Source: an uncultured Flavobacteriaceae bacterium
GTDB taxonomy: Bacteria; Bacteroidota; Bacteroidia; Flavobacteriales; Flavobacteriaceae
NCBI GenBank assembly: GCA_947494205.1
Contig: CANLUH010000006.1
Coordinates: forward strand, 214,192 to 278,191
Reading direction: 5' to 3'
DNA length: 64,000 nucleotides
Shown here: positions 9,939 to 19,320 of the stretch, piece after piece
Layout of the letters: every line of letters starts with the position of its first letter
Numbering within the stretch: position 1 is the stretch's first letter
Made by a program: the position numbers and the translations under genes
Notes under the pieces: generated by a model
The model's input: only the letters and a program-made list of their open reading frames with translations
The model's database searches: none
Told to the model about the DNA's origin: nothing

Positions 9939-11507
9939 TTAATCTGCTAATTGTATAATAATTGGAGCAGCTGGTTTAATTTTAGGCCCTGAAGATTTTG
10001 ATTTAATATCAAAAATCTGAACAGTAGCTCCTCTTCTTGCTTTACTTAATGCGCCTTTAGCCGCACCGTTAAGTTTATTTCCTGCTACAGTAATACTTGG
10101 CTGACCAGGCACTTTAAATTTGAATCCTGTTACTCTTAATGGTAATTCAAAATCGAAATCATTTAATACAGCTTTTACAGTAGCTACAGAAACATTTTTT
10201 CTAGGTAATTTTTTAGTAGAACCTTGTTGTCCTAAAATCTCACCGAAAGGTGCTGGAATATCTTTAATTCTAAATGTTTTCTTATCTGGAGCTTTCGATC
10301 CATCATCTAATGTTGCTGTTACATTAATAGTAACTTCTCTACCTGAACCTGGTGTCATAATATATTGTCCAACTTTACTTCCTTTTCTCAACCCTGTCGC
10401 ACTTGCAGATACTTTATTATCTGGTACTCCAGCGAAAGAAATAGTCATTGGGTTTGGTACACCACGGTATACCACATTCATTTTGTCTGCAGATATTGTA
10501 GCAGAATTAGGTCTTGGTACTACAACATAGTTTCCTACAATAGGAATATCTAAAGGCTTACCATCTTCTAAAAATGTAAAGTTACCTTTAACATCATGTT
10601 CTCCAACATTACCTACATTAAAATCTAATGTAGCTGCTCCTGTTGAGTCGATAGCATTAGCTAAATCAATTTCTTGACCTTGTACCATTAATTTAGTAGG
10701 AGTAACATTAGCATATTTACCTAATACCACTCTACCTTGGAATTTTTCTCCAGCAAAGAATGCAGATTTATCTGCTAAGATAATTGCCTTGTAATTCTTT
10801 AATGATACTGCTTCTGTTACTAAGTTTCCTAGAAAACCATTATACATGTTAGTCTCAGTAGCTTTAACATCATTTTGCATTGCTGTTAACTTTGTGTAAG
10901 ATGCAATAGCTGGGAATCCTTGGAAATGGTAATCTAACCATTTTTTATTAACTCCGTCATTATCTTTAACATCACTTAAATCAAAACGATCATCAAAACT
11001 TTCTATTACTTTAGTCCATTTAACATCGTCTCCAACAATTTCTTTTATGTCTGTCTTGTACTTCTCAATTCTTGCTACGATTTCATCACCTCGTTTTGTT
11101 AAACGATCTCCAGTAAACCATAACTCATTAAGTTTGTCTCCTTTATCCATAGACTCGTAAGGTAACACACCTTTCTCATCTCTTTCGTATCCTCCTTTAG
11201 TAATAATATCTTCTTGCTTTACGCCTTCAATAAATTTATAAAAATCGTCTGATACTTTACTTATTTGCTGTGCTTTACTAGCAACAACTGCAAATTCTTG
11301 TGGCTTTTCTTCAGCTTTTCCTTTTAGTTGCTCAAGAATACCATTATTTGTAGCGGCAGCTAATTCATTAGCTGTACCGAACTTTGCGTTCATTAACCCA
11401 AATGCAGATAATACTTCTTTTGACATTGTCATTGCAATCATAGCAATGAATACCAAGTACATTAGGTTAATCATTTTCTGCCTTGCGGACTGTTTTCCTC
11501 CTGCCAT
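9939..11507 (-). CDS. gldM: GldM, type IX secretion / gliding motor shaft protein
   Basis: 522 aa inner membrane protein with one N-terminal transmembrane helix (about 13-32, starting RQKMINLMYLVFIAM) and a long periplasmic part of stacked domains. With GldL it forms the proton-driven rotary motor that powers type IX secretion and gliding; the membrane helix interacts with GldL and the distal domains reach GldK/GldN. Length matches the family. It sits 48 bp from gldL and 40 bp from gldN in a single operon. Confidence 0.96.
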   Translation of the reverse strand: MAGGKQSARQKMINLMYLVFIAMIAMTMSKEVLSAFGLMNAKFGTANELAAATNNGILEQLKGKAEEKPQEFAVVASKAQQISKVSDDFYKFIEGVKQEDIITKGGYERDEKGVLPYESMDKGDKLNELWFTGDRLTKRGDEIVARIEKYKTDIKEIVGDDVKWTKVIESFDDRFDLSDVKDNDGVNKKWLDYHFQGFPAIASYTKLTAMQNDVKATETNMYNGFLGNLVTEAVSLKNYKAIILADKSAFFAGEKFQGRVVLGKYANVTPTKLMVQGQEIDLANAIDSTGAATLDFNVGNVGEHDVKGNFTFLEDGKPLDIPIVGNYVVVPRPNSATISADKMNVVYRGVPNPMTISFAGVPDNKVSASATGLRKGSKVGQYIMTPGSGREVTINVTATLDDGSKAPDKKTFRIKDIPAPFGEILGQQGSTKKLPRKNVSVATVKAVLNDFDFELPLRVTGFKFKVPGQPSITVAGNKLNGAAKGALSKARRGATVQIFDIKSKSSGPKIKPAAPIIIQLAD

Positions 11508-11554
11508 TTCTAATTAGTTTTTTTAAGTTATTATTAATTTATACTAACTTCTAA

Positions 11555-12187
11555 TTAGTTTTTGTTCATTGCAGATAACATTCCTCCGTAAACACCATTT
11601 AAAGATGATAAGTTAGATGCTAAAGATTGCATTTGCTCTTTTAACTTAGTTGCATTTTCTACAGCTTCTTCATTAATTGTAGCTTGACGGTTAGCACTTT
11701 CCATTTGTACTTTGTATAAGCTATTTAAAGATTCCATTTGTGCAGCAGCTAAAGACATTTCTTCACCATACTTTTTAGTAGCAGCAATAGAATCTACAGT
11801 TGGAGAAATTCCTTTTGCAGCGCCTTCGAAGTTTTTAATACTAGTTCCCAAGCTAGCCATTAATTCTCCATCTATTTTTGCTTCTTTTAATAAGTTATCT
11901 AATTTTTTAGATAATAATCCCTCAGCGTCTTTTGGCTCTTCTTTTTTCCCTTTTTTAGTTGCAACTCCTCCTGCTAATTCTGGGTAAACTAAAGACCAAT
12001 CTAAATCTCCTGCTTGTCTTTCGAAAGCTGATATTGTAAATACAACAGCTTCAACAATCATTCCTATCGTTAAGATAAGTGATCCATAAGGCCAGTGTTG
12101 AATTTTGAAAAGCGCTCCGATAATAACGATTGCCGCTCCTAGTCCATAGACCATATTCATTGACGAGATTTTCCCTTTTTGTGCCAT
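11555..12187 (-). CDS. gldL: GldL, type IX secretion / gliding motor stator protein
   Basis: 210 aa protein with two N-terminal membrane helices (about 11-27 and 34-52, including FKIQHWPYGS between them) and a cytoplasmic coiled-coil tail rich in Ala, Glu and Lys. Family knowledge: a GldL pentamer surrounds the GldM dimer helices and an acidic residue in TM2 contributes to proton flow; here a Glu is visible in GMIVEAVVFTISAFE. Translationally close to gldM. Confidence 0.96.
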   Translation of the reverse strand: MAQKGKISSMNMVYGLGAAIVIIGALFKIQHWPYGSLILTIGMIVEAVVFTISAFERQAGDLDWSLVYPELAGGVATKKGKKEEPKDAEGLLSKKLDNLLKEAKIDGELMASLGTSIKNFEGAAKGISPTVDSIAATKKYGEEMSLAAAQMESLNSLYKVQMESANRQATINEEAVENATKLKEQMQSLASNLSSLNGVYGGMLSAMNKN

Positions 12188-12255
12188 AATTTCTAATTTT
12201 TAAGTAGTTAATTTTTAATTTTTGTTATTTAAGTAGGTAATATATTTACAGTATT

Positions 12256-13626
12256 TTATTGTCTTGCATTAGCAGTTACATCTGTACCCATGTAATCTTG
12301 GATAGTTCTAAAACCAATGTAACTTCTTGCTGAATCTGCGTATTCGTAATCTCTTGAACTTACTTGTAAAAAGTATGCTACGTCTTTCCAAGACCCTCCT
12401 CTAACAACCTTACGGTGGTTATTTTTATCGTTTACACTTGGATTAATTGTTGATGCAAATTCGTATGATGATGGGTCGTATGAAGAATCTACCCATTCTG
12501 CAACATTTCCTGCCATGTTATATAAGTTGAAGTCATTTGCTTCGTATGCATCTGCTTCCACTGTATATAACGCTTGATCTGCTGCGTAATCACCACGTAA
12601 AGGTTTAAAGTTTGCCATGAAACATCCTCTATCGTTTTTAGCATAAGGTCCTCCCCATGGGAATGTTCCTGCTTGCAGACCTCCTCTAGCAGCATATTCC
12701 CATTGTGCTTCTGAAGGTAATCTGTAACGACTTACGTTGTGTATTTTTTTCTTTTTCCTGTATTCATTGTGGTGCATTGTTCTCCACTCACAGAATGCTT
12801 TTGCTTGTTTCCATGTTACTCCAACTACTGGATAATCACTATAAGCATCATGCCAGAAGTAATCGTTGTGCATAGGCTCGTTATAAGAGTATGCAAAATC
12901 TCTAATCCATGCAGTAGTATCTGGATAAATCTCTACTTCTTCTTTAACAATAACATCTTTACGTCTTAAGCTTCTATCTTTAGCAGCTTTTTGAATATCC
13001 ATATAAGTGTATTGGAATTTAAATTTTGTAACATCCCAAGTACGTTGTCCATTATATGATTCTTCTAATGGAATATACATAGTATCCATTACTTCTACAT
13101 AGTATTCATCTGGGTATTCAGCAGTATCGAATATTAAATCTACATCGTGATTTAATTTTCTTCCTTCGTAACCAGTTTCACCTAATCCGCTGTAGTTATC
13201 AATCATATACTTTTCGTAAGCAGACATATCTGTTGTATCTGCATCTTTAAAAGCAAATTGACCTATACCATCTGATTCTGGATCTGTTTCACCAACTTCA
13301 TCTGCTAAGATTGCTAATTTTGTTCTAATGGTAGAGTCTCTAACCCATTCCACGAACTGACGGTACTCACTATTAGTGATTTCTGTTTCATCCATATAAA
13401 AGGATGCTACGGTAACTGTCTTTGCAGGTGCGTCTTGAATACCAGCTAAATCATCATCAGCTTTACCCATAATAAAAGCGCCTCCAGGCACTAAAGTCAT
13501 CCCATAGGGTTTTTCTGGATGCCATTTCTTTCCTTTAACACCTACTAACTGGCCCTTATCTTTAGAGCCGCAACTTGCTAAAAGTGCCAAAACTGCCGTT
13601 AATAATACAAACTTCTTCATATTCAT
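12256..13626 (-). CDS. gldK: GldK, type IX secretion outer membrane ring lipoprotein
   Basis: 456 aa lipoprotein: the N-terminus MNMKKFVLLTAVLALLASC is a lipobox signal with Cys at residue 19. The rest is a formylglycine-generating-enzyme (sulfatase-modifying factor) fold, with GGAFIMG near 47, RLPSEAQWEYAARGG near 303 and VVRGGSWKDVAYFLQ near 410. In GldK this fold is structural and not an active enzyme. An alternative in-frame ATG lies two codons in. First gene of the gldKLMN operon; 164 bp of AT-rich DNA separates it from the upstream arginase-fold gene. Confidence 0.95.
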   Translation of the reverse strand: MNMKKFVLLTAVLALLASCGSKDKGQLVGVKGKKWHPEKPYGMTLVPGGAFIMGKADDDLAGIQDAPAKTVTVASFYMDETEITNSEYRQFVEWVRDSTIRTKLAILADEVGETDPESDGIGQFAFKDADTTDMSAYEKYMIDNYSGLGETGYEGRKLNHDVDLIFDTAEYPDEYYVEVMDTMYIPLEESYNGQRTWDVTKFKFQYTYMDIQKAAKDRSLRRKDVIVKEEVEIYPDTTAWIRDFAYSYNEPMHNDYFWHDAYSDYPVVGVTWKQAKAFCEWRTMHHNEYRKKKKIHNVSRYRLPSEAQWEYAARGGLQAGTFPWGGPYAKNDRGCFMANFKPLRGDYAADQALYTVEADAYEANDFNLYNMAGNVAEWVDSSYDPSSYEFASTINPSVNDKNNHRKVVRGGSWKDVAYFLQVSSRDYEYADSARSYIGFRTIQDYMGTDVTANARQ

Positions 13627-13728
13627 AGAAAACTCGAGGTTAATTAATTACTCTTAATTTTTTAAGAGCGTAAACATATTTATATATTTTTTAAAAAACA
13701 ACTTTTTCGATAAAAAAAATTACATTTA

Positions 13729-13755
13729 ATCGTTAAAAACAAACTCTTTAACGAT
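13729..13755 (-). terminator. weak hairpin between the arginase-like gene and gldK
   Basis: Inverted repeat ATCGTTAAA / TTTAACGAT with a 9 nt loop, about 36 bp past the arginase-like stop. The T-rich tract on the minus strand follows only after about 8 nt, so it is a weak terminator candidate. Confidence 0.3.
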
Positions 13756-13790
13756 ATTCATTGTATTTTTCTTAACATTTAACTTTTGCC

Positions 13791-14957
13791 TTAAACGCTG
13801 TTTTTTTGATACGCTTTATACCATCTATCAGGTATCTTGCCATTACACGCATCTAAATAATCTTGATGTGTACATGGTAATAACGTATGCTTTTTTAATT
13901 TATTATTAACATTTGATAAAAAAGGTATTTCTATCCACCATCTTCCTGTTTTTGTGCTTTTGTAAAACACTAACTCTTGTGAATCTGCTAATGTAATGAA
14001 TTTTTGATGATTATTTCCTGTTACAAAATCATCATCTTTTATTCTATAATTAACACCTTCTATAAAATACCAGAGCATTTGAGCTATTAACATTGCTGTT
14101 ACTTCATCATCATAAGAAGGCTTATACTCAAATATACCAAATGCGGTTACTTTATTACTTATTCCTGCATAACGTGCTACTGCACATATTTCTTTACCAT
14201 TTAATCCATTAGGAGACAATCGTTGTTTTAAGCTTACTTCTGATGCTTTTACAGAGCCTAAGTCTACACTAACTAGATTGGCATCCCTCATTACAGGTTC
14301 TACTATAGTAATATCATTAGAAACCTCTCCCAATCTATACGATTCAAAATACAATGCTTCCATTAGGTCTATTTCTTCTTGCGAATTAAAATAGGTTTGA
14401 TATCCTAAAGTAGCATAGTTAAACAAATTATAGGGTTGATCTAAAATAATCTTCCCAACAAAACTTGTATTTTTTATTGGTTTTGCAGAATCTCCTAAAT
14501 CGAATTTAGAATCTACATTAACAATGTTAACCATTGGCACCAAGTTATCGTATGCTCTATATACGGCGTAAGTTAAATCTTGACTCCCACCTAATATAAC
14601 AGGGATAATTTTTTTCTGAATTAAAATACTTACTGTTGTCTTTAAGGCAAAATAAGTATCTTCAACAGATTCTCCTGCGTTTATATTTCCTAAATCGGCT
14701 ACGGTTGTATTCCAGCTTCCTGGAAATAAAGCATAAAACGATTTCCTCACTTCATTTAACTCAAAAGACTCTCCTATATAATTAACGTCATTCCTATTTT
14801 CTAACACTCCTATTATAGCTATAGAAACGCCATCTAAATCTGGAATCCCGTTTTGTAACGAGTGAATTTTTAATTTTCTGCCGATGGCTTGCATAGATAA
14901 CAACTCGTTGTGAGCTAAAACTATATCGGATACTGGCGATAAAAAATTAAAATTCAT
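13791..14957 (-). CDS. arginase/formimidoylglutamase-fold protein with degenerate metal site
   Basis: 388 aa ureohydrolase-fold protein; homologues beside topA and gldK in flavobacteria are commonly labelled formimidoylglutamase. Fold motifs are visible but metal ligands are missing. The GGGHD-type motif reads GGSQD (residues 123-127, His to Gln126); the DAHxD motif reads DSKFD (149-153, His to Lys151); the SxDxD motif reads SVDLG (230-234, second Asp to Gly234). Three of six canonical Mn ligands are therefore replaced, and ordinary amidinohydrolase chemistry is unlikely. It starts 3 bp after the topA stop and is almost certainly cotranscribed with it. Function unknown; a binding or structural role is possible. 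Confidence 0.8.
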   Translation of the reverse strand: MNFNFLSPVSDIVLAHNELLSMQAIGRKLKIHSLQNGIPDLDGVSIAIIGVLENRNDVNYIGESFELNEVRKSFYALFPGSWNTTVADLGNINAGESVEDTYFALKTTVSILIQKKIIPVILGGSQDLTYAVYRAYDNLVPMVNIVNVDSKFDLGDSAKPIKNTSFVGKIILDQPYNLFNYATLGYQTYFNSQEEIDLMEALYFESYRLGEVSNDITIVEPVMRDANLVSVDLGSVKASEVSLKQRLSPNGLNGKEICAVARYAGISNKVTAFGIFEYKPSYDDEVTAMLIAQMLWYFIEGVNYRIKDDDFVTGNNHQKFITLADSQELVFYKSTKTGRWWIEIPFLSNVNNKLKKHTLLPCTHQDYLDACNGKIPDRWYKAYQKNSV

Positions 14958-14960
14958 GTA

Positions 14961-17468
14961 TTACTTCTTCTTTGTTGTCTTCTTTTTTGCTGTTGTTTTC
15001 TTTTTAGCAGCTGTTTTTTTCTTTGGTGCGTTTTTTTCTATAATTGCTTTTACTTCGTCTAAAGTTAATTTTGCAGCCTCAACTGTTTTTGGCAACTCAA
15101 TTTTAACTTTTCCTTGAATAACATTATGTCTTCCCCATCTTGCCTTTTCTACCCTAATGCCTTCGTCTTCCCAATTATGTACAACCTTATCAATTTCCTT
15201 TTGAATCTTCGTCTCTATTAGCTCAATAATATCGTCTTCTGAAAGGTTATCCCAATCGTACTTTTTATTAACATTAATAAACATATTGTTCCATTTTATA
15301 AATGGCCCAAAACGTCCTTTTCCTTTTTGAACTGGAAGCTCTTTATATACATATATAGGAGCGTCTGCTTTTTGCTTTTCCTTTATTAGTACAATAGCAT
15401 CATCTAATTCTACTGTTAAAGGATCTTTTCCTTTTGGTAAAGAAACAAATGCTTTACCGTGTTTTACGTAAGGCCCAAAACGTCCGTTGTTAACTACAAC
15501 ATCTTCATCTTCGAAAGTTCCTAAGTTTTTTGGAAGCTGAAATAAATCCATTGCTTCTTCAAAAGTGATACTTCCTAATTGTTGATCTGGACTTAAACTA
15601 GCAAATGTTGGTTTATCTTCATCATCTACTGTTCCCATTTGCACCATTGGCCCGAACTTACCTAAACGCACACTTACTCGTTTACCAGTTTTAGGATCCT
15701 CCCCTAATATACGTTCTCCTGATTCTCTTTCTGCATTCTCTTGAACGTCTACTACTTTTGGATGAAAGTCTTTGTAAAAAGTTTTCATAACCTTTTTCCA
15801 ATCGGCTTTACCATCTGCAATATCATCAAATTGATTTTCTACATTAGCCGTAAAACTATAATCTAAAATAGTTTCAAAATGATTTACTAAAAAATCGGTT
15901 ACAATCATTCCGATATCAGTAGGAACAAGTTTACCCTTGTCTGACCCTACTTTTTCTGTCAATAAATTTTCATTTACTGCATTATTTTTTAGCACTAATT
16001 GTGTGTAATCCCGCTCTGTGCCCTCAACCATACCTTTTTCAACATATTTTCTGTTTTGTATGGTAGATATTGTTGGTGCATATGTAGACGGTCGTCCAAT
16101 TCCTAGTTCTTCTAACTTTTTTACAAGTGATGCTTCTGTAAAACGGTAAGGGGGTCTTGTAAATCGTTGGGTAGCTGTTATGCGTTTGTTAAGTAATGTT
16201 TCATTTACTTTTAATGCAGGAAGCATACCGTCTTGTTCTGTATCATCATCATCTGTTCCTTCTAAGTATACTTTTAAAAACCCATCAAATTTAATAACTT
16301 CTCCATTTGCAGTAAATGTATCATTATGTGAAGCTGCACTAATTTTAACATTAGTTCTTTCTAATTGTGCTTCGCTCATTTGTGATGCTATGGCTCGCTT
16401 CCAAATTAATTCATACAAACGCGTTTGATCGTAATCTAAACCAGCAGAATGTGCCGCAAAATTTGTTGGGCGTATCGCTTCGTGAGCTTCTTGTGCACCT
16501 TTAGCTTTACCTTTATAATTTCTTTCCTTACTGTATTCTTTTCCGTAAGCTTTAACTATTTCTTCTTGAGCGCCTTTTCTTGCTTCATCAGATAAATTAA
16601 CACTATCTGTTCTCATATAGGTAATTAAACCGGCTTCGTATAAACGCTGAGCCATTGTCATTGTTTTACTAACTGAGAAATACAATTTCCTTGAGGCTTC
16701 TTGTTGTAATGTCGATGTTGTAAACGGAGCTGCTGGAGATTTTTTAGCTGGTTTTTTCTCTAAACCTTCTACTTTAAACGTTGTATTTGCATTTGCTTCT
16801 AAAAATGCTACAGCTTCTTCTTTTGTTTTAATAGCTTTGGGAAGCTTTGCTTTAAAAGACTGTCCTGCTTCGTTAGAAAACTCTGCATCTATTCTATAAG
16901 ATGCTTCTGTTTTAAACTCTTGAATTTCTCGCTCTCTTTCTACTATTAATCTTACAGATACAGACTGTACTCGCCCTGCAGATAATCCTCCTTTTACCTT
17001 TCTCCAAAGCACAGGAGACAACTCGTAACCTACTATTCTATCTAACACACGACGGGCTTGTTGCGCATCTACTAAATCGTAATCAATACTTCTTGGATTC
17101 TCAACTGCTTTTTGTATTGCAGACTTTGTAATCTCATGAAATACAATTCGTTTTATTTTCTCTTTATCTAGTTTTAAAGACTCTGCTAAATGCCAAGCAA
17201 TGGCTTCACCTTCACGATCCTCATCACTAGCTAACCAAACAATTTCAGCTTTTTTCGCTAAATCTTTAAGTTTTTTTACTACTGCTTTTTTATCTGTTGA
17301 AACTTCATATTTCGGATTAAAATCCCCTTCTACATCTACTCCTAATTCTTTTGAGGGTAAGTCTGAAATGTGACCGTAACTAGATTCTACTTTAAAGTCT
17401 TTTCCTAAAAACTTCTCTATAGTTTTTGCTTTTGCGGGTGACTCAACTATAACTAAATTCTTCGCCAT
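14961..17468 (-). CDS. topA: DNA topoisomerase I (type IA)
   Basis: 835 aa enzyme that relaxes negative supercoils through a covalent 5'-phosphotyrosine. The Toprim domain starts at residue 3 (LVIVESPAKAKTIEKFLG) with the acidic motif SDEDREGEA (81-89). The active-site Tyr is Y284 in the motif GLITYMRTDSV. The C-terminal half has the repeats found in many Bacteroidota enzymes (KFGPMVQMG, RFGPYVKHG, RFGPFIKWN) in place of zinc ribbons, and the end is a lysine-rich tail. A TACCTTTG box lies 22 bp upstream. The arginase-like gene follows after 3 bp. Confidence 0.97.
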   Translation of the reverse strand: MAKNLVIVESPAKAKTIEKFLGKDFKVESSYGHISDLPSKELGVDVEGDFNPKYEVSTDKKAVVKKLKDLAKKAEIVWLASDEDREGEAIAWHLAESLKLDKEKIKRIVFHEITKSAIQKAVENPRSIDYDLVDAQQARRVLDRIVGYELSPVLWRKVKGGLSAGRVQSVSVRLIVEREREIQEFKTEASYRIDAEFSNEAGQSFKAKLPKAIKTKEEAVAFLEANANTTFKVEGLEKKPAKKSPAAPFTTSTLQQEASRKLYFSVSKTMTMAQRLYEAGLITYMRTDSVNLSDEARKGAQEEIVKAYGKEYSKERNYKGKAKGAQEAHEAIRPTNFAAHSAGLDYDQTRLYELIWKRAIASQMSEAQLERTNVKISAASHNDTFTANGEVIKFDGFLKVYLEGTDDDDTEQDGMLPALKVNETLLNKRITATQRFTRPPYRFTEASLVKKLEELGIGRPSTYAPTISTIQNRKYVEKGMVEGTERDYTQLVLKNNAVNENLLTEKVGSDKGKLVPTDIGMIVTDFLVNHFETILDYSFTANVENQFDDIADGKADWKKVMKTFYKDFHPKVVDVQENAERESGERILGEDPKTGKRVSVRLGKFGPMVQMGTVDDEDKPTFASLSPDQQLGSITFEEAMDLFQLPKNLGTFEDEDVVVNNGRFGPYVKHGKAFVSLPKGKDPLTVELDDAIVLIKEKQKADAPIYVYKELPVQKGKGRFGPFIKWNNMFINVNKKYDWDNLSEDDIIELIETKIQKEIDKVVHNWEDEGIRVEKARWGRHNVIQGKVKIELPKTVEAAKLTLDEVKAIIEKNAPKKKTAAKKKTTAKKKTTKKK

Positions 17469-17489
17469 TCTTCATTTTTTTGAATTTTA

Positions 17490-17497
17490 CAAAGGTA
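17490..17497 (-). promoter_or_regulatory. candidate -7 box for topA
   Basis: TACCTTTG on the minus strand fits TAnnTTTG and leads to a short leader before the topA ATG at 17466-17468. No convincing -33 TTG at 17-23 bp. Confidence 0.4.
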
Positions 17498-17585
17498 TAT
17501 CAAAAAAAATATACGAACCTAATTAAAATCTCTTTATGCTTTATTTTTAATAGATTTTAAACTTTTATTAACGTTCTTGTTTTTA

Positions 17586-18503
17586 CTAGAAACTCTTTGC
17601 ATAACTTAATGTACCGTATGCGTGCGTTGTTGATTTTGGCGTTTCTTTTGTATTAAAATTATAGCCTAATTTAAAAGTGCTATTCTTAATTTTTAAAACT
17701 GTCCCCATTCTAAATTTAAATATGTGTCGTTCTATATCTGAAGTAAAAAGAACATCTTCATAATCTAAACTTCCTTGAATTAAAGTATTATGCCCAACAT
17801 ACTTATAAGCGACACCTGCATAACCATAAAACTCATTTTGCATAGTACTATCTACTAAACCTAATCGTGAGGCGTTTTGTAATGGATTAAATTTTCCGAA
17901 GTAATATTCTAACCCATATTGCATGTATATATCTTTTGTTCCTAGACTTACATTACCAATATATTGTAAACTTTGCTTTTTACTAATTGAAGTTTCTAAA
18001 ACATACTTAATTTTTGTATTAAACAGGTACTTAAATTCTATTTCTTGATACCATGTTGGATTATCATTTATACCTAAAAAGTTATGATACCATGTTTGTA
18101 ATTTACCTGCTAATGATTCTTCCCCAGTAATCCCTATTTCTATAGCTACAAATAATGCTTTATTTTTTTTAACCTTGGCTAATTCAGTTTTTAGAAATAG
18201 CCATCCAGCAAAAGGACGATCGAATAAACGTGTATCGAAATCGCTTAAATTTTTCGGCGTATAGGTTTCATTACCTAGCGTTATATTTAACTGTAGTATA
18301 TTGCTCGAATCTCTTTTAAATAAAAAATCGTTTTCTAAACTTCTTTTATAGCTTATAAATAAGCCACTGGTGTAATAGCGATCTAACAACACCATTTTAT
18401 CATTTTCTACAGTAAATTCTATCGTTTCATTTACTTCTTGAGCATACAAAACGGTGATACTTATTACTACAAAAAATGATACAATGAGTTTTTTCAAAAG
18501 CAA
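17586..18503 (-). CDS. LpxR-like lipid A deacylase family outer membrane protein
   Basis: 305 aa protein with a signal peptide (1-21, ending LYAQE) and a body of alternating beta strands ending in a terminal aromatic residue (SYAKSF), as in outer membrane barrels. Family motifs of LpxR (DUF2219), which removes the 3'-acyloxyacyl chain of lipid A, are visible: ENDKMVLLDRYYTSGL (near 33-48) with the active-site Asn-Asp pair, RPFAGW, and the His region WYHNFLGINDNPTWYQ (near 141). It starts 1 bp after the upstream membrane-protein gene, so it is the last gene of a three-gene operon. Confidence 0.78.
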   Translation of the reverse strand: MLLKKLIVSFFVVISITVLYAQEVNETIEFTVENDKMVLLDRYYTSGLFISYKRSLENDFLFKRDSSNILQLNITLGNETYTPKNLSDFDTRLFDRPFAGWLFLKTELAKVKKNKALFVAIEIGITGEESLAGKLQTWYHNFLGINDNPTWYQEIEFKYLFNTKIKYVLETSISKKQSLQYIGNVSLGTKDIYMQYGLEYYFGKFNPLQNASRLGLVDSTMQNEFYGYAGVAYKYVGHNTLIQGSLDYEDVLFTSDIERHIFKFRMGTVLKIKNSTFKLGYNFNTKETPKSTTHAYGTLSYAKSF

Positions 18504-18504
18504 A

Positions 18505-19284
18505 TTATTCTTCTCCTATTTTCATTATGTCGTCTTTTTCATCAAAACCAATTACTTCTTTGTAAATAAAGTATTGAGGTAGAAACACAAAAGATGTGGT
18601 AACATATACTCCAACAAAACACATAAGTGCTCCAACTATTTGCGCCAATAAAGCCGCGACTATTATTAACCCAAAAGTTATAAACCATTTTTTATTTCCT
18701 AAATCGAACCCTAACTTTACAATATTAGAAACAGACAAGTCTGGATTAAAAGCATAAATAACATTAATTAAAGCAACTGGAATCATAACATAGAATATTG
18801 GAAATACACAAAGTAAAAGTGCTAATAAGTATATGCCAAAAGTAGCAGCTCCTACTTTAATAGTTTTGGATAAATATGGTTTTTTGAAAAAGAAAAAATA
18901 ATCATCCCCTGTAGCTTCATTAAAATCCTTTATTTTACATATCCGGTAAAAACCTGCATGCATACCAAGTGCAATAATCATTGCAAAAAACATTATAATG
19001 AAAATTAACAGATAAAATACTGCTATAAAAAACACTCCTCCAGCTTCCAAACCATCTTCTAGAGACTGAGAATCCATTGCTTCTGAACCTAAAATCCCCA
19101 TCATAAAGATTAATGGTATATACAATATCAATATAAAGGGAACTATTAAAACTCCTCTTAACAAAACTGTAACCAATCCTTGCACCCACGTTTTCTTAAA
19201 TAATTCTATCGATTGACTAAAAATAGTGCCAAAGTCTAAATCTTTAGCATTCTGTATTTTTAGTTGTAATTCTGCAAACATCAT
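18505..19284 (-). CDS. multi-spanning membrane protein, paralogue 2 of a tandem pair
   Basis: 259 aa protein with about six hydrophobic segments. It is clearly a duplicate of the gene at 19321-20085: both open with a QxxIQNAKxLDFGTIFxxSI stretch and end in the acidic sequence DD/DE-IMK/R-IGEE, and both contain DDYFxFFK and LGF-IGNKKW. The layout resembles glycerophosphodiesterase membrane-domain or YciC-like proteins, but I cannot assign a function. A second ATG directly follows the first. The leader consists of a (CTAA)8 microsatellite in mRNA sense. It abuts the LpxR-like gene (1 bp gap), which suggests an envelope lipid role. Confidence 0.75.
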   Translation of the reverse strand: MMFAELQLKIQNAKDLDFGTIFSQSIELFKKTWVQGLVTVLLRGVLIVPFILILYIPLIFMMGILGSEAMDSQSLEDGLEAGGVFFIAVFYLLIFIIMFFAMIIALGMHAGFYRICKIKDFNEATGDDYFFFFKKPYLSKTIKVGAATFGIYLLALLLCVFPIFYVMIPVALINVIYAFNPDLSVSNIVKLGFDLGNKKWFITFGLIIVAALLAQIVGALMCFVGVYVTTSFVFLPQYFIYKEVIGFDEKDDIMKIGEE

Positions 19285-19286
19285 AA

Positions 19287-19319
<33 letters not shown>

Positions 19320-19320
19320 A

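Noticed and set aside
12256..13626. Sulfatase-modifying (formylglycine-generating) enzyme
   Set aside because: The fold is shared, but the lipobox, length and gldKLMN context identify GldK.
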